A DNA stretch of 64,000 nucleotides from Candidatus Jettenia sp. Its GTDB lineage: Bacteria; Planctomycetota; Brocadiia; Brocadiales; Brocadiaceae. Below the pieces are notes generated by a model. That model was not told the origin of the DNA, made no database searches, and was given only the letters and a program-made list of their open reading frames with translations. The DNA is taken from NCBI GenBank assembly GCA_021650895.1, contig CP091278.1, forward strand, positions 2,757,659 through 2,821,658. Reading direction: 5' to 3'. Position 1 is the stretch's first letter. Every line of letters starts with the position of its first letter. Position numbers and translations under genes: made by a program. Of the stretch, positions 58,057 through 64,000 are shown in pieces.

Positions 58057-59334
58057 TCAGCTTTTTCGGTACATAGCCTTTGCCCCGATATCTCTTCTAT
58101 AATGTGCCCCCTCAAAGGTTATATTTTGAATAGCACGGTAGACAGTCTTCTGCGCCTCCTGGATATCCTTTCCGATCGCTGTTACACCAAGAACACGTCC
58201 ACCGTTGGTTACAATTTTTCCATCCTTTGTAGCAGTTCCTGCATGAAGAACCTGGACGTTATCAAGTTCCCTGACTGTTTCAAGTCCCGAAATTTCAAAT
58301 CCCTTTTCATATTTATCAGGGTAACCCTTAGAGGTCATAACAACACAAATAGAAACACCCTTACTCCATTCAATTTCTATATTCTCTAAGGTATTTGTTG
58401 CAGTTGATAAGAGAAGCGGAACTAAATCGGTCTTCATTCGCATGAGAAGAACCTGAGTTTCTGGGTCACCAAACCTGGCATTAAACTCAAGGACCTTTGG
58501 TCCAGTGCTGGTAATCATTAATCCTGCGTAAATGACACCTTTGTATGGCCGACTCTCTCTCTTCATGGCGTGCACAATGGGTACGAGGATATTTTCCTCT
58601 ATATAAAACTGTAGCTCACGGGTAATTATTGGTACAGGTGAATATGCACCCATCCCGCCAGTATTGGGTCCTTTATCTCCATCGTTAACCGCTTTATGGT
58701 CTTGTACCGATGAGAGAGGAAGAATTGTTATTCCATCGGTAAGAACAAGGATTGATACTTCTTCTCCTGAAAGGAATTCTTCAATAATAACTTTATCCCC
58801 TGCGGGCCCAAAAATCTTATTCTCCAGAATATCATCTATACATTTATTTGCTTCTTCCAATGTCTTGCATACGAATACACCTTTTCCTTTGGCTAGCCCA
58901 TCAACTTTAACAATCAAAGGAAACTCGCACATCGATACATGCTTTTTTGCTTGTGTTGAATCTTCGAATACCTTAAAGTCTGCCGTTGGAATACCATGTT
59001 TTTTCATAAGATTTTTTGAGAAGACCTTACTTCCCTCAATAATCGATGCACGCTTATTAGGTCCAAATATTGTGAGGTTTCCCTCATTAAATCTATCTAC
59101 GATACCCGCTACAAGCGGGTCTTCCGGGCCAACAACGGTCAAATCTATTTTTTGTTTGAGTGCGAAACTATAAAGACCTTCTATATTTTCTACTCCGATA
59201 TCTACACATTCAGCAATTTCTGCAATTCCAGGATTTCCCGGGGCGCAGAATATTTTTTTTACCATGGGTGATTGCGCAATCTTCCATGCAAGGGCATGTT
59301 CTCTTCCCCCGCTTCCAATAATCAATATTTCCAT
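58057..59334 (-). CDS. purD: Phosphoribosylamine-glycine ligase
   Basis: 425 residues from ATG 59334, with AAGGTGG 8 bases upstream; a GTG four codons earlier is less likely. The ATP-grasp enzyme joins glycine to phosphoribosylamine in purine synthesis. Motifs: MEILIIGSGGREHALAWK, APGNPGI, KVDGLAKGKGVFVC, EEFLSGEEVSILVLTDG, DHKAVNDGDKGPNTGGMGAY, EFNARFGDPETQ. All expected blocks are in order and length is normal. A lone gene, divergent from tRNA-fMet. Confidence 0.96.
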   Translation of the reverse strand: MEILIIGSGGREHALAWKIAQSPMVKKIFCAPGNPGIAEIAECVDIGVENIEGLYSFALKQKIDLTVVGPEDPLVAGIVDRFNEGNLTIFGPNKRASIIEGSKVFSKNLMKKHGIPTADFKVFEDSTQAKKHVSMCEFPLIVKVDGLAKGKGVFVCKTLEEANKCIDDILENKIFGPAGDKVIIEEFLSGEEVSILVLTDGITILPLSSVQDHKAVNDGDKGPNTGGMGAYSPVPIITRELQFYIEENILVPIVHAMKRESRPYKGVIYAGLMITSTGPKVLEFNARFGDPETQVLLMRMKTDLVPLLLSTATNTLENIEIEWSKGVSICVVMTSKGYPDKYEKGFEISGLETVRELDNVQVLHAGTATKDGKIVTNGGRVLGVTAIGKDIQEAQKTVYRAIQNITFEGAHYRRDIGAKAMYRKS

Positions 59335-59442
59335 CTGATTTACCACCTTAGTTATTTCTTAAACAAATCTACATTTTTAATCTTTAAATTGTACAAAATG
59401 TTTTATGAAAATAAAAACTTTTTATTCTTTAATAGATTGGTA

Positions 59443-59471
59443 TTGACTCTGTAGTATATTATAGTTACAAT
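59443..59471 (+). promoter_or_regulatory. Possible promoter of tRNA-fMet
   Basis: TTGACT (59443-59448), 17 bases, TACAAT (59466-59471). It lies about 68 bases before the tRNA gene; TATTATAG within the spacer is a second -10 option. Confidence 0.45.
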
Positions 59472-59538
59472 AATTAAGCTATTACTTAGGCACATTTATA
59501 GAAAGTATACATAAAACTAATTTTTACATAGTGATGGA

Positions 59539-60789
<1,251 letters not shown>

Positions 60790-60790
60790 A

Positions 60791-61066
60791 TTATTCTTTC
60801 TCCTTTCTCATTTTTCCCTTTTTCTTTACAAATTTGTGTTTTGTTGTATCTGCACCTCCTTTCTCTCCGTTGAGAAATTGTTTTAGATTTTCTTCTGTTA
60901 TGTGCCATTCAGTACTTAATTTCTGGCCTTTAAGCCTACCTTTATTAAACCAATCTCTAATTGTTCTTTCAGTGGCTCCAAGCGCATCGTGAAGATCTTT
61001 AACTGAATATAATTTTATATCCCCGATTTGTTTAACCATTGCTAAGTCCTTTTTAATATTTGCCAT
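60791..61066 (-). CDS. Small HTH protein, probable excisionase or regulator
   Basis: 91 residues: VKQIGDIKLYSVKDLHDALG, then ATERTIRDWFNKGRLKGQKL and STEWHITEENLKQFLNG. This is the MerR/excisionase-like HTH_17 fold (sequence-specific helix TERTIRDWFNKGRL with a wing). A basic tail, KHKFVKKKGKMRKEKE, follows. One base before int, on the same mRNA, which fits a directionality factor. Confidence 0.8.
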   Translation of the reverse strand: MANIKKDLAMVKQIGDIKLYSVKDLHDALGATERTIRDWFNKGRLKGQKLSTEWHITEENLKQFLNGEKGGADTTKHKFVKKKGKMRKEKE

Positions 61067-61171
61067 TTCTTGTATATTTATAGCTTATATTACGTATATT
61101 ATCAATTATCTTATGTATAATCTGTTAATGAGGCGCCTAATATTAATTAGTAAGAAATTAAATATCAAGTT

Positions 61172-61492
61172 TTAAGCTTGTAGGTTCGGATAATTTTTTG
61201 TAGTATTTGTTAACTTTTTAATTTTTTCATTTCCTATTTTTTCTAACCATTCATCAACTTTTGATTTTCTGAATCGAGGATATTTGCCAACTTTATAAAA
61301 TGGAATGCTATTTTGATGTATTTTTTCGTATACCCATTGCTTTTTTACCCTTAAATATTCAGATAAATCTTTTACATCAAAGATAGGATCATCTCCGTTA
61401 TGCTTGCTATTATTTGATAGCATCGGCTTGAGAAATTCCACAACCTTTTCTGCTATCAATTGAATTTCTCTCGGTTCAAACTCTGACTTCAT
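61172..61492 (-). CDS. HTH/excisionase-family DNA-binding protein
   Basis: 106 residues. PIFDVKDLSEYLRVKKQWVY, EKIHQNSIPFYKVGKYPRFR and KSKVDEWLEKI are the classic HTH_17 block of excisionase/AlpA proteins. The N-terminal 35 residues are a helix (IQLIAEKVVEFLKPMLSN). It follows rep by 13 bases. It may control int or rep; two HTH proteins of this type in one element suggest one excisionase and one regulator. Confidence 0.82.
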   Translation of the reverse strand: MKSEFEPREIQLIAEKVVEFLKPMLSNNSKHNGDDPIFDVKDLSEYLRVKKQWVYEKIHQNSIPFYKVGKYPRFRKSKVDEWLEKIGNEKIKKLTNTTKNYPNLQA

Positions 61493-61505
61493 GTTAGAAT
61501 CTCCT

Positions 61506-62675
61506 CTAGTTTAGTGCGTTTTTTTGAGAAATTCCGATAGCTTTTTTATGATTACAAGATTTATCTGAATTTACCTTGTTATACCTTTTCTTTTTCAAAT
61601 TTATCTTGGTTTTTAAATAATCTTCATCATTACGGTATGTATAAGAACCCTTAACTTTCCCCTTAAGATAGCTTATCGCTTCTACAAAATATTTCCTTAC
61701 TATTTCTTCATTGACACTATCGTGTCCTTCTCTTGCCGCATAGGCAGTTAAATAACCAACGCCATTTTGAAATAATGTTTTATCACTAGGGATCCTTGAT
61801 CTATCTACCTCCCTTTTTATACCCATACAAACTCCTTCCATAAAACGTACCTTCTGGATTTCTTCCCATAAGGGGTTTATCTTCCATCGTGTTCTGTTTG
61901 CTGTCTTATCATCAATAGCAAGCCTTAACCAATCATGAGTACAATATCTCCAGACATCATTAATTTTCTCTAAAACATCCGAGAATTTTTTTATAGTCAT
62001 TTGTCCCAAAAATTCCCTTCTAAGTTGAAACTCAACCCTCCATACCCTTTGTTCTTTATCCCAACCCTGCTTTTCCCAAATTTCTTTAAGGTAATATTTA
62101 TGACTCTTTTCTATCTCTATGGTTTTATCATATAACCTTGCAGAAATTTCACCGCCTTGACCTATTGACCAGCCGGTAAATTTATCTCTTTTCCATCGTT
62201 TAAGAGTATCTTCTGCCCTAGTTATCCATTCGCATTTTTCAATCTTTTCCAAATCCATATCCGTTACACAATCAACAAAGAAATCAGCCCTGCTAATTAT
62301 TTCTTCTTCTATTACGATAACTAATTTATTAACTATTTCCCTTAATTTATACATTGCATAATAAGGGCCAACACAGTTTAAGAGTTCACTTGATATTTGA
62401 ACATATATAGGAGGTACTATTTTCCTTTTACTGGCAGAAACCTGGATATGATACCAATTGTCTACTAAAATATATGAATACCACTTATTCCCCTTATCTT
62501 TTATTTCAAAGTCATGTTTTTCAAGGGTCATCATTGCTAATACTTGTTCTTTCTCATTATCAGATTGAGCAAGCTTCTTTTTTTCTTCAAAAAATTCCTT
62601 TAACCCTTCTTTCAATGTACCTTTAAACGATACATACAAGCTATCTATCCCTTTAAAAACCTCTCTAAATTCCAT
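61506..62675 (-). CDS. Replication initiation protein (Rep_trans-like, rolling-circle type)
   Basis: 389 residues from ATG 62675, which has AGGAGG 7 bases upstream. A second in-frame ATG at 62780 with AAGGAGG close by would add 35 residues of low-information sequence over two strong hairpins, so it is rejected, though not excluded. Family features: ISRADFFVDCVTDMDLEKIE, the block ISARLYDKTIEIEKSHKYYL and WRVEFQLRREFLGQMTIKKF, as in the replication initiation factor family of RCR plasmids and ICEs. A nicking Tyr was not assigned. Hairpin-rich DNA just upstream would be its origin. Confidence 0.72.
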   Translation of the reverse strand: MEFREVFKGIDSLYVSFKGTLKEGLKEFFEEKKKLAQSDNEKEQVLAMMTLEKHDFEIKDKGNKWYSYILVDNWYHIQVSASKRKIVPPIYVQISSELLNCVGPYYAMYKLREIVNKLVIVIEEEIISRADFFVDCVTDMDLEKIEKCEWITRAEDTLKRWKRDKFTGWSIGQGGEISARLYDKTIEIEKSHKYYLKEIWEKQGWDKEQRVWRVEFQLRREFLGQMTIKKFSDVLEKINDVWRYCTHDWLRLAIDDKTANRTRWKINPLWEEIQKVRFMEGVCMGIKREVDRSRIPSDKTLFQNGVGYLTAYAAREGHDSVNEEIVRKYFVEAISYLKGKVKGSYTYRNDEDYLKTKINLKKKRYNKVNSDKSCNHKKAIGISQKNALN

Positions 62676-62701
62676 CTTTAATCCTCCTAACATGTAATTG
62701 C

Positions 62702-62731
62702 GGGGTTCTGTGTTACTAGGCACCGAACCCC
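62702..62731. other. Cruciform upstream of rep, candidate nick site
   Basis: GGGGTTC (62702-62708) and GTG pair with CAC and GAACCCC (62725-62731), with one mismatch, around the loop TTACTAGG. Hairpins with the nick in the loop are known for Rep_trans-type origins. Its position, 27 bases before the chosen rep start, fits a double-strand origin. Confidence 0.5.
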
Positions 62732-62745
62732 TATGAGTGCCAATA

Positions 62746-62778
62746 GGCTGCCGGCTAATCATTAAAGCAGCGGCAGCC
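62746..62778. other. Second cruciform upstream of rep
   Basis: GGCTGCCG (62746-62753) pairs with CGGCAGCC (62771-62778); GCT and AGC extend the stem past an AG bulge. It follows the first cruciform by 14 bases. It may be a Rep binding site or part of the same origin. Confidence 0.5.
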
Positions 62779-62819
62779 ATTTTCCTCCTTTTTGCCTTAA
62801 TAGTGGATACCCAATTATG

Positions 62820-62955
62820 TTTTTCAATCCTTGTCCTGCAATCCCAATAAACATTCACTTGCGCCCACATATTCTCATAACAGCGTACTTGCTATTCCTT
62901 CGGGCAGTACGCCCAGAGAATGGCGCAAGCAAATTGGAGGACAAGGATTGAAAAA
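62820..62955. ncRNA. 136-base four-stem hairpin in the rep leader
   Basis: TTTTTCAATCCTTGTCCT (62820-62837) is the exact reverse complement of 62938-62955. Inside, CTTGCGCC pairs with GGCGCAAG, ATTCTC with GAGAAT, and GCGTACTTGC with GCAGTACGC, so nearly the whole length is paired. On the minus strand it would form in the 5' leader of rep. It could be a single-strand origin, an oriT, or a structured regulatory RNA; I do not recognise a named family. The type is set to ncRNA only for its structure. Confidence 0.4.
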
Positions 62956-62997
62956 CGCTTGATGTGTTTCATGAAACAGTATCATAAATTCTCTTTT

Positions 62998-63063
62998 CGT
63001 ATGTAGTACGTGTTTCGCTTCGCTTGCCGCACAGCTCTCGCTCCGCTCAACACGTACCATACG
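62998..63063. other. Hairpin CGTATG-GTACGTGTT
   Basis: CGTATGTAGTACGTGTT (62998-63014) pairs with AACACGTACCATACG (63049-63063), with a two-base bulge. The 34-base interior is GC-rich and repetitive (TCGCTTCGCTTGC, CTCTCGCTCCGC). Part of the candidate origin region. Confidence 0.5.
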
Positions 63064-63339
63064 CTTAACGAATCATTAACAAGGGTCTGTTTTTTAAAAC
63101 TGCTTATATTCATCCCTTAATTTCTATCTTGCCAATATCCTACCCAATAATTACACCATTTCGTATTTGGTTACCTTATCAATGAAATATCATTCTCACT
63201 TTTATATGATGTCCTTACACTTAAAAAGAAATTTGCAAATGAGTCCCATATTTTCCTTCCCTCTTCGCTTCGTACAAAACACTACGCTCTGAGAGAAGGG
63301 TAACGTCTTTTCCTTCAATCAATCTTTTATTTGTCTTCC

Positions 63340-63392
63340 ATCACAGCCTTCTTTAAATTTCTACAAGACAGAAAATTAAAGAAGGCTGTGAT
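63340..63392. terminator. Long hairpin ATCACAGCCTTCTTTAA
   Basis: ATCACAGCCTTCTTTAAATTT (split at the single bulged A) pairs with AAATTAAAGAAGG and CTGTGAT; about 20 pairs around a 12-base loop. No strong T-tract. It may separate a gene right of the window from the rep operon. Confidence 0.45.
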
Positions 63393-63468
63393 CGGTTTAC
63401 TTGCACGTATTCTATTTGCTTAAAGTAGGTATGTTTTCTCCATTTTTTCCGAAAAATTCCAATAAAAA

Positions 63469-63523
63469 AAGCCGATACTATTGTTGTGCTTTTAACCCAA
63501 TCACCCAATAATAATCGGCTTCT
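63469..63523. terminator. Bidirectional terminator-like hairpin
   Basis: AAGCCGAT (63469-63476) pairs with ATCGGCTT (63514-63521), with TATT/AATA inside. Runs of A precede it and CTTTT follows, so it can stop transcripts from both sides. On the minus strand it would end the gene at the right edge. Confidence 0.6.
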
Positions 63524-63900
63524 TTTACCCTATTATATTCTTTAAATTTTATCTATTATGAAATTATCATACCCTATAAATTTTCTCTTTAATTTCCCTT
63601 ATCTATATCTATTTTCATTTATCCTTATCATTTTACCCTATTATCAATTTAATCTTATATCCTATTATTTCATCTTGCTATTTCATTTTATCCTTATTCT
63701 TTTCTCACCCTATATCATCACAATTTAGAAATTTATTTAATTTCACAGTTGGGATCAATAGATTAAAGTACCTCTTACAGTAATATCTGTAAGAGATAAT
63801 CAAATTTTTTAAAGTTCTCTTATATCATAAATCTAACTCCTTTTCTTTTACATCTATGTATCTTTTGCATTTTAAATTTGTACAACTACAGTAGTTTATT

Positions 63901-63999
63901 TTAATCAGCATTTTGGGCACTTGCTTTAACCTTATTAATTAATTGCATAAGCATATTTCCCACATCCCCGGATAGCATTTTGATAGCCTTTGTATTACC
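63901..63999 (-). CDS. C-terminal end of an unidentified gene, cut by window edge
   Basis: On the minus strand the frame reads GNTKAIKMLSGDVGNMLMQL, INKVKASAQNAD and TAA (63903-63901). Only 32 codons are visible. They predict a helix and look coding in style, but no family can be named. The bases after the stop lead to the palindrome at 63772-63795 and the terminator at 63469. Confidence 0.5.
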   Translation of the reverse strand, partial: GNTKAIKMLSGDVGNMLMQLINKVKASAQNAD

Positions 64000-64000
64000 C

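Larger units (their letters stand above)
62676..63900. other. Hairpin-rich non-coding region of the integrated element
   Basis: 1.2 kb without a credible gene. It contains at least seven strong hairpins (separate entries for the main ones), a weaker one at 63251-63300 (CCTTCCCTC against GAGAGAAGG), a pyrimidine-rich AT tract (63540-63730) and a perfect 9-bp palindrome CTCTTACAG-TAATAT-CTGTAAGAG (63772-63795), possibly an operator. An open frame at 62875-63060 lies across two of the hairpins and is rejected. Confidence 0.6.

Noticed and set aside
62676-62870. 65-residue N-terminal extension of the Rep protein
   Set aside because: An upstream ATG with AAGGAGG exists, but the extension translates two cruciforms. 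The ATG at 62675 has AGGAGG at ideal distance. An alternative longer form cannot be fully excluded.
62820-62955. Retron msr-msd region
   Set aside because: It has inverted ends, but there is no reverse transcriptase gene in the window and no branching-G context was recognised.
62875-63060. 61-codon frame on the minus strand in the integrated element
   Set aside because: It spans the arms of two strong hairpins and has no ribosome site; the hairpins explain the base pattern.
63540-63730. Possible CRISPR or iteron array
   Set aside because: Short TATCCTTAT-like and CCCTATTAT-like words recur, but spacing is irregular and there are no fixed repeats; best described as low-complexity pyrimidine-rich DNA.

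Overview
The window looks like a chromosomal piece of a planctomycete, most likely of the anammox order Brocadiales. The 16S gene carries the planctomycete 5' signature (GGATTAGGCATGCAAGTC, a perfect match to probe Pla46 as I remember it) and the planctomycete variant of the EUB338 region. It is close to, but not identical with, the anammox probe sites Amx368 (one difference) and Amx820 (two differences), also from memory. Genus is not decided. The rRNA genes form a linked 16S-tRNA-Ile-tRNA-Ala-23S-5S operon behind three tandem promoters.

Housekeeping regions: 1-6.4 kb holds a minus-strand cell-shape operon (mreB, mreC, mreD, mrdA/PBP2), lnt and moeA. 20.5-24.0 kb is a lipid-transport (Mla/MCE) operon. 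24.1-26.3 kb is a secreted matrixin-type metalloprotease with a small exported partner, behind a candidate c-di-GMP-I (GEMM-I) riboswitch and terminator. 29-35.4 kb holds an O-antigen-ligase-like/TPR protein, an NDP-forming acyl-CoA synthetase alpha chain and MoxR-DUF58; the matching BatA/VWA protein lies at 40.4-42.5 kb. 42.7-49.8 kb carries a BNR-repeat protein, miaB, a YihY/BrkB membrane protein, NfeD-slipin and corA. The rRNA operon fills 50.5-55.8 kb, followed by an HBDH-like gene, nadC, purD and tRNA-fMet.

Accessory regions: (i) 7.4-12.6 kb encodes a dynamin-like GTPase, split by one in-frame TAA, translationally coupled to a SNF2-type helicase. It has the look of an uncharacterised defence-type pair and is followed by an IS1634-type element sitting in an IS3 remnant and by a decayed toxin-antitoxin pair. 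(ii) 16.4-19.0 kb encodes an exported protein made of about 14 copies of a 47-residue repeat, with one perfect recent 141-bp duplication. (iii) 35.4-40.2 kb is an island carrying a three-gene ABC-3C-type conflict system and a PIN toxin-antitoxin pair. It splits the MoxR-DUF58-BatA cluster and is bordered by related repeats and transposase fragments. (iv) From tRNA-fMet (59.5 kb) to the right edge lies an integrated element with a tyrosine integrase, two small HTH proteins, a Rep_trans-like replication protein and a long non-coding stretch of strong hairpins that looks like a rolling-circle origin region.

Small dispersed palindromes occur in many intergenic gaps: a GGTGGCACGGACAAAC hairpin, an AGAGACGCAAGAT hairpin, a fold-back element with 16-bp ends and a TGTCATTGCGAGG hairpin. 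No CRISPR array was seen.
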